38,042 bases of DNA from Alistipes sp. (GTDB lineage: Bacteria; Bacteroidota; Bacteroidia; Bacteroidales; Rikenellaceae), in the NCBI GenBank assembly GCA_017379015.1, contig JAFNXN010000006.1, positions 1 to 38,042 of the forward strand, in the 5' to 3' direction. The notes under the pieces were generated by a model that saw only the letters and a list, made by a program, of their open reading frames with translations, was not told where the DNA came from and made no database searches. Shown here one piece after another: positions 1 to 7,232 of this stretch; within the stretch, counting starts at the first letter, position 1; every line of letters begins with the position of its first letter. The translations under genes were made by a program, and so were the position numbers.

Positions 1-75
1 GTAGTACTAAAGCGTACGTCCCATTGGTGGCATTTTTTGTTAGGGGCCGCAATCGACCCCTTATCACAACAAATA
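1..75. repeat. Truncated copy of the palindromic intergenic element
   Basis: This is the right-hand half of the repeat found twice at 4417-4668 and twice at 12279-12526; the left half lies outside the window. The apical hairpin GTAC-TAAAGC-GTAC is at 4-17, followed by the right stem arm (GTCCCATTGG...), a small GGGG/CCCC hairpin around 43-59, and the terminal TTATCACAACAAAT. Sequence identity to the other copies is moderate, but the order of parts is the same. It lies just beyond the terminator of rpmH. Confidence 0.6.
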
Positions 76-104
76 AAGAAAAGGCTGCCCATAATGGACA
101 GCCT
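71..104 (-). terminator. Rho-independent terminator of rpmH
   Basis: On the minus strand a stem AGGCTGTCC / GGGCAGCCT (one G-T pair, loop ATTAT) is followed directly by the T-rich run TTTTCTTTATTT. It starts 24 bases after the rpmH stop codon. Confidence 0.85.
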
Positions 105-127
105 AACCCTTCCGCGTCGACAGACGA

Positions 128-295
128 CTAGTTGTACTTGAATGTAGCCTCGTCTGATACGGTCAACTTCTTGCGACCCTTAGCGCGACGTGCAGCCAAT
201 ACCTTGCGGCCATTAGCAGTAGCCATTCTCTGACGGAAACCGTGCTTGTTGATTCTCTTACGACGAGATGGCTGGTAAGTTCTTTTCATTGCCAT
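128..295 (-). CDS. rpmH: 50S ribosomal protein L34
   Basis: This encodes the small basic protein L34 of the large ribosomal subunit. The 55-residue translation begins [10 protein letters not shown] and contains the family signature [14 protein letters not shown], followed by the basic core [21 protein letters not shown]34 proteins usually begin at MKRT, so the ATG at 289 (53 residues) is an alternative start two codons in. It has its own promoter about 70 bases upstream and its own terminator, so it appears to be a single-gene unit. rpmH is often beside rnpA and dnaA in other phyla; rnpA is not on its 5' side here. Confidence 0.96.
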   Translation of the reverse strand: MAMKRTYQPSRRKRINKHGFRQRMATANGRKVLAARRAKGRKKLTVSDEATFKYN

Positions 296-362
296 AGTTG
301 TATCTGTTTTTTATTGTTTTTGTTCCGTAATTTTCTTCCAATAACGCTTCTTTTGCGAGGTG

Positions 363-393
363 CAAAGGTATAATCTTTTTTTTGAATTACAAA
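363..393 (-). promoter_or_regulatory. Bacteroidetes-type promoter for rpmH
   Basis: Minus strand: -33 box TTTG (complement of 390-393), 19-base spacer, -7 box TACCTTTG (complement of 363-370). Both match the phylum consensus TTTG / TAnnTTTG. Confidence 0.8.
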
Positions 394-437
394 CAATTCC
401 GCAAATTATTTTCGTTTTTAGCCCTCAAATTCCCAAA

Positions 438-998
438 TCACTCCTCAAAAAGATCTATCTCACCACGCTCAACCTTGCCATAAATCGCAGCAAGCTCGCC
501 CACAGCTGGCGAGATGACAGCAAGCGTATCGCTGATAACGCTCTCGCCACCACCCTTAATGCGGTAGAGAAGCGTGGCATAGAGCGCGCGGAAGCAGAGC
601 TCTGTATCGCTAATCTCCCCTATCTCGCTATCGTCGAGCACCATACGCAGACGTGGCAGCTCTGCCGAAAGACGCTGATAGGTTGCTCGGTAGTGCTCTC
701 CCACGGGGAGCTGCATGAGCTGTAGGTGGAGGTTGTGAAGATCGCCTATGAGGTGCAACGTATGGTCTATATGACCCTTACTCTCCTTACCCTCCTTGCG
801 CAGAAGCTCGACAATCTGCATATACCAATTAAATATATTCTCCTTCTGCTGCTCGTCGAGGCCCGCAGTCTTATCAACAAGCGTTGTGTAGATCGCCTCG
901 GGGCTAAACTGCAAGGCGCGGAGCAGGTCCTCAACCTGCCAAAGGTAGAGGATATACTCGGCGATATTCTCCTTGCGCTTTTGTAGTGCTATAAGCAT
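438..998 (-). CDS. DUF4924 family protein
   Basis: The 186-residue protein begins MLIALQKRKENIAEYILYLW, which I recognise as the start of the Bacteroidetes-restricted DUF4924 family. It has no signal peptide or membrane segment and reads as mostly helical, so it is probably cytoplasmic. Its function is unknown. It is the last gene of the minus-strand cluster that begins with cdd and starts 12 bases after the nuclease gene. No clear terminator follows it; the next signal downstream is the rpmH promoter. The family assignment is fairly secure; no biochemical role can be given. Confidence 0.8.
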   Translation of the reverse strand: MLIALQKRKENIAEYILYLWQVEDLLRALQFSPEAIYTTLVDKTAGLDEQQKENIFNWYMQIVELLRKEGKESKGHIDHTLHLIGDLHNLHLQLMQLPVGEHYRATYQRLSAELPRLRMVLDDSEIGEISDTELCFRALYATLLYRIKGGGESVISDTLAVISPAVGELAAIYGKVERGEIDLFEE

Positions 999-1010
999 AA
1001 TATATATCGT

Positions 1011-2312
1011 TTATAACCAGTCACTTGCATTAAATGTGCTCTTAGGAGCATTTGGCACATTGCTGAAATAGGTGAAGCCTGTGATGCGCTCCAGCTCCTC
1101 GATAGAGATGATGTCGCGCGCCTCGGGCTTATGGCCCTTGCTCTGCTCGTGACAGATGACAAAGGCGGCACACTGAAGCTCCGACGCCGAGCAATCCTTG
1201 ACACACTTACCCGTTGAGCCACTCTTGGTGCGCAACAGAGCATAGTAGAACATCGTTGGGCGCGACACATCTGAGCGACCACCAAACGAGATCTTCTTAG
1301 GGGTGCCAGTGTTGCCATACTTGTCGGTGTATGTATCGAAGTAACAGCCAATTACCGTATATAGTGTATCGCGACACACAAGGCCATCGATATGATCCTC
1401 AAGGTTGTTCCACGCGCCACCACCCGTATTAAAGGTGTTGGAGTACTGCGGTGCGATGTTCGAGAAGTAGAATACCTGCTTGTTGGTCTCTGTCGACGAG
1501 GTGCGCTCCGCCGAGCCGAGCATGTGACCATTATTGCAACCGCTATCGGCATCCTTACGCACATACTGAATATTCGATGGTATCTGTGGGTCGTGCGCAT
1601 AGGCATCGGTACGCTTTGCCGATCCCGAGTACATCGCATGGCGTGGTGCAGCCACCCACACGGGGCAGTGGTGCTCCGACGAGAAGCATACAGAGTAGTT
1701 GCGCGCCTTGCCACTATGCTGGGCATTCTGCTCCGAGCCACCACAGAGGTGGTGAGCATAGTAATATGTAGAATTCTTGTCGTCGCAACCGTCGCCGTTC
1801 GCATCCACCTCGACTGGCAACTCGTACCAACCTAGACGATATGTTAACCCGCCTGTAGGCTCTGGCTCTGGCTCTGGATCGGGCTCGGGTTCTGGTTCTG
1901 GATCGGGCTCTGGATCGGGCTCTGGATCGGGCTCTGGATCGGGATCTGGATCGGGATCGGGATTAGGCTCTTCGCCCTCAGCCAGCGTTCTAAAACTTCC
2001 ACCATGGAGGTTCCAAACATCATCAACAGCATATATCACAATACGGAAATCGTACTGAGTATCAGCCTCCAAGCCATCTATCCTACACGAAACGATACGT
2101 CCACGTTCGGCACGATAGAACTCATCGCCGAGCAGAAATCCCACGCGATCGATCTTCGCATAGTCCGAAGCATTGATGATCGCCTGAAGCTCCACATAGT
2201 CAACACCTACAGCCTCAACACTACGCTCCACAACACTACATGTAAATGTCTCCTCTCTCTCACATGCCACGCCGATAAGCGCAATGGCAACAATTAAAAA
2301 CAATCTCTTCAT
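1011..2312 (-). CDS. Secreted DNA/RNA non-specific endonuclease lipoprotein (NUC1 family) with PD/PE linker
   Basis: The 433-residue product has a lipoprotein signal peptide ending GVAC (Cys17), so it is probably anchored in the outer membrane. Residues about 20-110 look like an Ig/fibronectin-like beta domain. A proline-acidic linker of alternating PD/PE covers residues 116-152. Residues about 155-433 are a NUC1-type nuclease: NNGH at 260-263 is the equivalent of the classical DRGH with the catalytic His kept, then SNIAPQ (284-289), and a W-NNLE motif (301-305) for metal binding. The Asp and Arg of DRGH are both Asn here. Cysteines are abundant, fitting an exported, disulfide-bonded protein. 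The start overlaps the dtd stop (TAATG), indicating co-transcription. A nutritional or DNA-scavenging role is inferred. Confidence 0.85.
   Translation of the reverse strand: MKRLFLIVAIALIGVACEREETFTCSVVERSVEAVGVDYVELQAIINASDYAKIDRVGFLLGDEFYRAERGRIVSCRIDGLEADTQYDFRIVIYAVDDVWNLHGGSFRTLAEGEEPNPDPDPDPDPEPDPEPDPEPDPEPEPEPDPEPEPEPTGGLTYRLGWYELPVEVDANGDGCDDKNSTYYYAHHLCGGSEQNAQHSGKARNYSVCFSSEHHCPVWVAAPRHAMYSGSAKRTDAYAHDPQIPSNIQYVRKDADSGCNNGHMLGSAERTSSTETNKQVFYFSNIAPQYSNTFNTGGGAWNNLEDHIDGLVCRDTLYTVIGCYFDTYTDKYGNTGTPKKISFGGRSDVSRPTMFYYALLRTKSGSTGKCVKDCSASELQCAAFVICHEQSKGHKPEARDIISIEELERITGFTYFSNVPNAPKSTFNASDWL
1857..1967 (-). repeat. In-frame tandem repeat encoding the PD/PE linker
   Basis: Imperfect 6- and 12-base repeats (GGCTCT/GGATCG on the plus strand) encode residues 116-152 of the nuclease lipoprotein. 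The units are multiples of three, so length changes by slippage would stay in frame and vary only the linker. Confidence 0.85.
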
Positions 2313-2764
2313 TATTCTCTACTCTTTGAATCTATCCAAATGGTGACAGGGCCATCGTTGATAAGCTCAATCTGCATATCGGCACCAAAGCTTCCTGTTG
2401 CCACACTACGACCTAAAAGTCGCTCTACCTCTGACACAAACTCCTCATAAAGGGGTCGCGACACCGCCTCCGGCGCCGCCTTAATCCATGATGGACGATT
2501 ACCCTTCTTGGTCATGGCATGGAGCGTAAACTGACTCACCACCATGATCTCGCCAGCAACATCCTGCACCGAGAGGTTCATCACCCCCGCCTCATCGTCG
2601 AAGATGCGCAGCTGCACAAGCTTCTTGGCTAGCCACTCGACATCTTCGCGCGTCTCGTCGTTGCCAACACCCACCAGCACAACCATGCCTCCGCCTATCT
2701 CGGAGAAGACCTCACCCGCAATGCGGCAGCGCGCCTCGGTAACACGTTGAATCAAAATTCTCAT
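2312..2764 (-). CDS. dtd: D-aminoacyl-tRNA deacylase
   Basis: It hydrolyses D-amino acids (and mischarged Gly) from tRNA in the cytoplasm. The 150-residue length is normal for the family. The protein begins MRILIQRVTEA, carries the SQFTL active-site motif (residues about 77-81) and the NDGPVT cross-subunit Gly-Pro motif near residue 137. The start codon overlaps the stop of the upstream pseudouridine synthase gene (ATGA), and its own stop overlaps the start of the nuclease gene, so the three are translationally coupled. Confidence 0.96.
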   Translation of the reverse strand: MRILIQRVTEARCRIAGEVFSEIGGGMVVLVGVGNDETREDVEWLAKKLVQLRIFDDEAGVMNLSVQDVAGEIMVVSQFTLHAMTKKGNRPSWIKAAPEAVSRPLYEEFVSEVERLLGRSVATGSFGADMQIELINDGPVTIWIDSKSRE

Positions 2765-3453
2765 CCCTGCGCCTCTTCAAAGAACGACCATAGGCTATCT
2801 CCCTTAGGCACTGGTGCCGTGATGGTTATAGGCTTACCACCTACGGGGTGAGCAAACTCCACACGTCGCGAGTGTAGCGATATGCCTGCATCCTTATTTG
2901 AACGCTTAGCACCATACTTCAGATCGCCCTTTATCGAACAACCTACGGCTGAGAGCTGGGCACGTATCTGATGGTGGCGACCCGTCTTGAGGTCCACCTC
3001 GATGAGCGTGTAGTTTGTCGAGGCACCAAGCACACGATAGCTCAGCAATGCCTCCTTACCATCCCCCTTAGGACGCTGATGGGCATGCGAACGATTGGTC
3101 TTAGGGTTGCGCACAATCCAATGACGCAACTCACCCTCCTCCTCCGAGGGACGGTTCTCTGTGATTGCCCAATAGGTCTTCGTTATCTCGCCCTTGCGAA
3201 TCATCTCGTTAAGGCGCGCTAGAGCCTTTGAGGTCTTAGCAAAGATCACCGCGCCACTCACAGGACGGTCGATACGATGCACCACGCCGAGGAAGACTGC
3301 CCCAGGCTTGTGGTCGCGAATCTTAATCATCGCCTTGATCTGATCCTCAATAGCCTCAGTGCCATCGGGGTCGCTCTGCACAAGATCTCCAGCATGCTTG
3401 TTTACCACAAGCAGATGGTTATCCTCATAGAGGATGTCGTTGATTGTAAACAT
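2761..3453 (-). CDS. RluA-family pseudouridine synthase
   Basis: It is predicted to isomerise uridine to pseudouridine in rRNA or tRNA. The 230-residue protein carries HRIDRPVSG (59-67) with catalytic Asp62, and the downstream GRHHQIRAQL motif. No N-terminal S4 domain is present, so it is closer to single-domain RluA/TruC-type enzymes than to RluC/RluD; the exact target base cannot be read from sequence. It starts one base after the cdd stop codon and overlaps dtd at its end. Confidence 0.92.
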   Translation of the reverse strand: MFTINDILYEDNHLLVVNKHAGDLVQSDPDGTEAIEDQIKAMIKIRDHKPGAVFLGVVHRIDRPVSGAVIFAKTSKALARLNEMIRKGEITKTYWAITENRPSEEEGELRHWIVRNPKTNRSHAHQRPKGDGKEALLSYRVLGASTNYTLIEVDLKTGRHHQIRAQLSAVGCSIKGDLKYGAKRSNKDAGISLHSRRVEFAHPVGGKPITITAPVPKGDSLWSFFEEAQG

Positions 3454-3454
3454 C

Positions 3455-3910
3455 TTATAGTTTAAATGTAAATGGTAGTAGTTTCTCTGCGCTATCGACT
3501 ACTGTTGCCGAGTCTGCGCCACTCATGATTACGCGTATGGGTCTACCCTGACGACGCTCCACATCGACAATCACCTGACGGCACTGCCCACAGGGGTAAC
3601 ACTCACGCTCGGCAGGATTTGAGGCTATCGCCAACGCCTCGATGGGATCGTCGGCATAGTTCGACTCGACGAAGAATAGCAACGAGCGCTCGGCACATAG
3701 ACCTGCAGGGTACACCTCGCTCTCGAAGTTTGAGGCATGGAGCGTACGGCCGCTGTGAAGACGCACAGCAGCACCCACCGAGAAGTGCGAGTATGGGGCA
3801 TGAGCCTTCTCGGTTGCCGACTCCGCCTCGCTCACCAACACCTGATCAGCGACATCGAGGTCCGCTATCTTGTCGTAGTGTTCGTAATTTAGTTCCAATG
3901 TTCGTTTCAT
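3455..3910 (-). CDS. cdd: Cytidine deaminase
   Basis: It deaminates cytidine/deoxycytidine to uridine in pyrimidine salvage. The zinc site is clear: CAE (Cys72, catalytic Glu74) and PCGQC (Cys107, Cys110). I place the start at the ATG at 3910 (151 residues, MKRTLELNYEHYDK). The frame is open further up to a GTG at 3937, but that adds nine residues and the GTG falls in a small CCCCT/AGGGG hairpin (3937-3952). It is the first gene of the cluster and lies about 60 bases from a good promoter. Confidence 0.93.
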   Translation of the reverse strand: MKRTLELNYEHYDKIADLDVADQVLVSEAESATEKAHAPYSHFSVGAAVRLHSGRTLHASNFESEVYPAGLCAERSLLFFVESNYADDPIEALAIASNPAERECYPCGQCRQVIVDVERRQGRPIRVIMSGADSATVVDSAEKLLPFTFKL

Positions 3911-3968
3911 AGCATCAACGATTTTGGTTATGACCACCCCTTACAATAGGGGCACGCCTAGCAATTTA

Positions 3969-3999
3969 CAAAGGTACAAATTATTTCTTAGTATGCAAA
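3969..3999 (-). promoter_or_regulatory. Promoter of the cdd operon
   Basis: Minus strand: TTTG (complement of 3996-3999), 19 bases, TACCTTTG (complement of 3969-3976). The expected transcript start is near 3962, giving a leader of about 50 bases that contains the small hairpin at 3937-3952. Confidence 0.8.
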
Positions 4000-4027
4000 A
4001 AACATGCAGAAAAATGGAAGAAAGGGC

Positions 4028-4257
4028 GTTTAAGGAGATTGAGGAGTTTTAGGGAGGAGCGCGGACGACAGAGAGACAACAGGGAGAAGCGCGGACAACA
4101 GGGAGAACAGAGAGAGGCGCAGTCAACAGAGAGACAACAGAGACGAGAGAGACGCAGAGACGACAGAGAGAGGCGCAGTCAACAGAGAGAAAAAAACAAC
4201 AAAAAATATGATGCTCGACTTCGTTTTCGTCTCTTTCGTCTTTTTCGTCTCTCTGTT
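4028..4257. repeat. Low-complexity composite repeat around a conserved core (copy A)
   Basis: Three parts are visible. At 4028-4056 are about three copies of a 9-base motif, read on the minus strand as CTAAAACTC / CTCAATCTC / CTTAAAC. From 4057 to 4172 is a purine-rich tract built from GAGACAACAGAGA-like words. A conserved core at 4173-4225 (GCGCAGTCAACAGAGAG, A7, CAACAAAAAATATGATGC, TCGACTTCG) is followed by a pyrimidine-rich TCGTCTCT tract to 4257. The core recurs at 11858-11911 and 12078-12117. The purine and pyrimidine tracts are partly complementary and could fold into a long imperfect stem. Open frames here are low-complexity and probably not translated. Confidence 0.8.
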
Positions 4258-4351
4258 CGTCATTGCGAGAGCCGCAAGGCTCGTGGCAATCTCATCCTTA
4301 GCGCGTTACCGAGGAGATTCCCACGGTCGCTAAAGCTCCCTCGGAATGACG
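4258..4351. repeat. CGTCATTGCGAG-type two-armed palindrome
   Basis: The left half (4258-4293) folds as ATTGCGAGAGCC-GCAA-GGCTCGTGGCAAT. The right half carries the inverted counterpart, from GAGATTCCCACGG to CTCGGAATGACG. Short elements with CATTGCGAG...GTGGCAATCT arms are widespread interspersed repeats in many bacterial genomes. A half copy is at 30344-30379. Confidence 0.75.
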
Positions 4352-4388
4352 CGCAGTTTACTCTCTGCCCTCTCTGTCTTTACGTCAA

Positions 4389-4668
4389 TTAGCAGATTGC
4401 GGCTTAATACAAAAAATTTCTTGTCAGAAGACGTGAGATGTGGTGACAAATGAAAACTCCTCGGATGGGACATACTTAGCGTATTTCCCATTCGGGGAGG
4501 TGAGTTTGGTGCCGCAGATTGCGGCTTATCACAAGAAAGAGACAATTTCTTGTCAGAGTGGTGCTAATGTGGTGCTGACACGAGAAAGCCCGGATGGGAC
4601 ATACTTGACGTATTTCCCATTCGGGCTTTTGACTGAAGTGCCGCAGTAGCACCACTATCACAAGAAAT
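4389..4668. repeat. Tandem array of palindromic intergenic units (locus A: one partial, two full)
   Basis: A truncated 3' end of a unit (4389-4416) is followed by unit A1 (4417-4539) and unit A2 (4545-4668). A2 has 21-base terminal inverted repeats matching at 19 positions (4545-4565 / 4648-4668). Each unit has a central stem: A1 4457-4470 with 4486-4499; A2 4585-4599 with 4615-4629, fully paired if G-T is allowed. The loop carries ATAC-TTAGC-GTAT (A1) or ATAC-TTGAC-GTAT (A2). A smaller GTGCCGCAG hairpin lies 3' of it. The array's right end runs into the sdaA stop codon. No T-run follows the stems on either strand, so they are not classical terminators. Confidence 0.9.
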
Positions 4669-5854
4669 CCTTAGCTAGACCACCCTCACCCGTCTCCTTA
4701 TAGATAGATGGTAGGTCGTGACCCGTCTGCTTCATAACCTCAACAACACGATCAAAGGATACGCGGTGGTGACCATCGGTGTACATAGAGTAGAGGTTGG
4801 CATCGAGAGCGCGTGCTGCAGCGTATGCATTACGCTCAATACAGGGGATCTGCACTAGACCACATATTGGGTCACATGTCATGCCTAGGTGGTGCTCAAG
4901 ACCCATCTCGGCTGCATACTCGATCTGTGCCGGAGTGCCACCAAAGAGCTGATTTGCCGCCGCAGCAGCCATGGCACAGGCGACGCCCACCTCACCTTGG
5001 CAGCCTACCTCGGCACCCGAGATTGATGCTTTATGTTTAACCACGTTGCCGATAAGACCAGCGGTAGCTAGCGCGCGACAAATGCGTGTCTCGGAGAACT
5101 CGCGTGTCTTCCATAGGTGGTATAACACTGCTGGCAGCACGCCCGACGAGCCACACGTTGGAGCTGTCACAATACGTCCGCCACAGGCATTCTCCTCGCT
5201 TACCGCCAGGGCGTACGAGAAGATAAGGCCTCGCGACTTAAGGCTCTGGCTATAGCCCGAGGCGCGCACATTATAGCGCATGGCGCGACGAGCGAGGTTA
5301 AGCGGACCAGGAATTACACCATCGGTCTCGATGCCACGCTCAACGGCCTCGCGCATCACACGCCACACCTTAGCGAGGAATATCCAAATCTCTTTGCCCT
5401 CGTGCAGCTCGACATACTCCCAAAATGTGCGACCGTTATCGCGACACCAGATGAGTATATCTGTGAGATTTGTATTGGGATAGATGTCGGCACTCTCGAT
5501 AGGGGTGCTATTCTCCTCGGCGAGTGCTCCACCGCCAACGCTATATACGGTCCAATCGTCAACAACACGGTCACCCTCAATAGCCTCAAAACGCATTCCA
5601 TTGGGGTGGAAGGGGAGGAATACAGATGGCTCCCACACCAGCTCCACCTCGCCATGAGGCTTGAGCGTATCAAGGATCGCCACATCGGTTAAGTGACCTC
5701 GACCTGTTGCTGCAAGGCTACCATAGAGCGTCACACGAAACCTCTGGCAACTTTGGTTTCGACGCTGAAACATCTCAGCAGCGCGACGTGGTGCCATCGT
5801 ATGACTACTCGATGGTCCTGTACCTATACGATACAACTCTTTGATACTCTTCAT
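4658..5854 (-). CDS. sdaA: L-serine ammonia-lyase, iron-sulfur dependent, single chain
   Basis: It converts L-serine to pyruvate and ammonia using a [4Fe-4S] cluster. The 398-residue chain fuses the two modules that are separate subunits in Bacillus. The N-terminal half starts with the GPSSSHTMAP motif (13-22). The C-terminal half has TAPTCGSSGVLPA, GCQGEVGVAC and CDPICGLVQIPC, which supply the cluster cysteines. The start at 5854 is the first in-frame ATG and fits the family. The last codons and the TGA stop (4658-4660) lie inside the terminal inverted repeat of the adjacent palindromic element. Confidence 0.95.
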   Translation of the reverse strand: MKSIKELYRIGTGPSSSHTMAPRRAAEMFQRRNQSCQRFRVTLYGSLAATGRGHLTDVAILDTLKPHGEVELVWEPSVFLPFHPNGMRFEAIEGDRVVDDWTVYSVGGGALAEENSTPIESADIYPNTNLTDILIWCRDNGRTFWEYVELHEGKEIWIFLAKVWRVMREAVERGIETDGVIPGPLNLARRAMRYNVRASGYSQSLKSRGLIFSYALAVSEENACGGRIVTAPTCGSSGVLPAVLYHLWKTREFSETRICRALATAGLIGNVVKHKASISGAEVGCQGEVGVACAMAAAAANQLFGGTPAQIEYAAEMGLEHHLGMTCDPICGLVQIPCIERNAYAAARALDANLYSMYTDGHHRVSFDRVVEVMKQTGHDLPSIYKETGEGGLAKDFL

Positions 5855-5884
5855 AGTCTATAACTTTAAGTAATTATACCAACG

Positions 5885-5892
5885 CAAAGGTA
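5885..5892 (-). promoter_or_regulatory. Probable -7 box for the serine ammonia-lyase gene
   Basis: TACCTTTG on the minus strand, 31 bases upstream of the ATG. No good TTTG is present at the expected -33 distance, so only half of the promoter is supported. Confidence 0.5.
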
Positions 5893-5934
5893 ATATTTTT
5901 GTGAGGAAATATCGCCAAGATACCCATTTTTTTG

Positions 5935-5942
5935 TAACTTTG
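5935..5942 (+). promoter_or_regulatory. Probable -7 box for hemW
   Basis: TAACTTTG matches TAnnTTTG and lies 17 bases before the hemW ATG. No matching -33 TTTG is seen. It diverges from the serine ammonia-lyase promoter in the same 105-base gap. Confidence 0.45.
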
Positions 5943-5959
5943 TCCTCAACATAAGATAG

Positions 5960-7072
5960 ATGTCAACACTATATTTACATATACCCTTCTGCAAACGCAT
6001 CTGCTCCTACTGCAACTTCTACCGCGTAGGGGCAGTACAACTGCTACATAGAGCCATCGAGGGAATGCACCTTGAGCTCGAAAAGCGAGCTTCGTATCTT
6101 AAGGATCGCAATATCACATCCATATATTTTGGTGGCGGCACACCCTCACTTCTTGCCCCCGCCCAGATTGAGCGGATCATAAACCATGCCCGAGAGCTAT
6201 TCTTAACAGATCAGCTCACCGAGATTACCATTGAGGCCAACCCCGACGACATCACCCCAGAGTATGCGAAGGCTTTAGAAGAGACGAGCGTAAACCGCGT
6301 AAGCCTTGGCATACAATCCTTTGATGACAAGGTGCTTAGGTTTATGAATCGCCGACACACGGGCAACGAGGCAGAGAGGGCCGTTGAGCTGCTACGCAGT
6401 GTGGGCATCGACAACATCTCCATCGACCTTATCTTCGGCACTACGGGCTTCGACAACGACCACCTCGGGGAGTCGTTACGACGAGCTATAGCACTCGACG
6501 TGGAGCACATCTCCGCCTACCACCTCACCGTGGAGGATGATACACGCCTCGGCATCATGACACGCAGGGGTGAGTACCACCCTATCGACGACGAGGGCTC
6601 TGAGCGCGAGTTTCTACGTGTACACCAAGCCCTCACTAAGGCGGGGTATGACCATTATGAGGTCTCTAACTTTGCCAAGCGCGAACGCTATGCCCAGCAC
6701 AACTCGGCATATTGGCGCGGTGTGGAGTATCTCGGCATTGGTGCTGGCGCACACTCCTTCTCGGGTAACAACCGCACATGGTGCATATCAACAGCCAAGG
6801 AGTATGCCGAAGAGATATTTCGTTACGAAAGCGAAGAGCTCACCACAGAGGATAGGCTCAACGAGTACGTAATGGTGTCGCTACGCACCAAACAGGGCAT
6901 AGACCTACGATATATTGCCGAGGAGTTTGGCGAGATCGAGCTTAGACGTATCGAGCACACGGCAGCACGATGGATTGAGAGAGGGTGGCTCATTAATAAG
7001 GGGTTGCGCATGATGATTCCTGCCGAACACTTCCTAATTTCCGATGCTATAATTGAATCACTTTTTAAATAA
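5960..7072 (+). CDS. hemW: Radical SAM heme chaperone HemW (coproporphyrinogen III oxidase-like)
   Basis: The 370-residue protein begins MSTLYLHIPFCKRICSYCNF. The CxxxCxxC cysteines (11, 15, 18) bind the radical-SAM cluster, and YFGGGTPSLL (GGGTP 58-62) contacts SAM. The length and the C-terminal HemW-like domain fit the HemW group rather than true HemN, which is about 450 residues. HemW proteins are thought to deliver heme to respiratory enzymes; many older annotations call them oxygen-independent coproporphyrinogen oxidase. It stands alone: the next gene has its own promoter. Confidence 0.9.
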   Translation: MSTLYLHIPFCKRICSYCNFYRVGAVQLLHRAIEGMHLELEKRASYLKDRNITSIYFGGGTPSLLAPAQIERIINHARELFLTDQLTEITIEANPDDITPEYAKALEETSVNRVSLGIQSFDDKVLRFMNRRHTGNEAERAVELLRSVGIDNISIDLIFGTTGFDNDHLGESLRRAIALDVEHISAYHLTVEDDTRLGIMTRRGEYHPIDDEGSEREFLRVHQALTKAGYDHYEVSNFAKRERYAQHNSAYWRGVEYLGIGAGAHSFSGNNRTWCISTAKEYAEEIFRYESEELTTEDRLNEYVMVSLRTKQGIDLRYIAEEFGEIELRRIEHTAARWIERGWLINKGLRMMIPAEHFLISDAIIESLFK

Positions 7073-7075
7073 ATG

Positions 7076-7107
7076 TTTGGAGGTTTAAATTATTTTTCGT
7101 AATTTTA
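7076..7107 (+). promoter_or_regulatory. Promoter of the glycogen operon
   Basis: TTTG at 7076-7079, a 20-base spacer, then TAATTTTA at 7100-7107 (one mismatch to TAnnTTTG). The predicted leader is about 120 bases and contains a hairpin AATAGGCT / AGTCTATT (7148-7155 with 7171-7178, 7 of 8 paired) ending immediately before the upstream ATG at 7179. Confidence 0.6.
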
Positions 7108-7232
7108 CTATCCAGATAACAAACTTTTTTATTCAAGCTCTCGGTGTAATAGGCTAAATATTTGATATATAGTCTATTATGTCGACTACACATCATATAA
7201 GCTTAAGAGAAACTAACAAATACAGATCAACT

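Noticed and set aside
1392-2058. Plus-strand open frames, including a (Gly-Ser)n peptide, opposite the nuclease gene
   Set aside because: They are antisense shadows. The minus-strand frame has a signal peptide and nuclease motifs, and the Gly-Ser run is the complement of the PD/PE linker.
4039-4392. Open frame of 117 codons (Arg/Glu/Gln-rich)
   Set aside because: It is a translation of the purine-rich repeat tract and the CATTGCGAG palindrome. Composition is dictated by the DNA repeats and there is no promoter or family match.
4389-4668. Classical rho-independent terminator
   Set aside because: The stems are strong but no U-run follows them on either strand, and the extended multi-hairpin unit is far larger than a terminator.
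4389-4668. Insertion sequence
   Set aside because: There is no transposase frame in or near any copy; at most it is a nonautonomous element. A target-site duplication is not evident.
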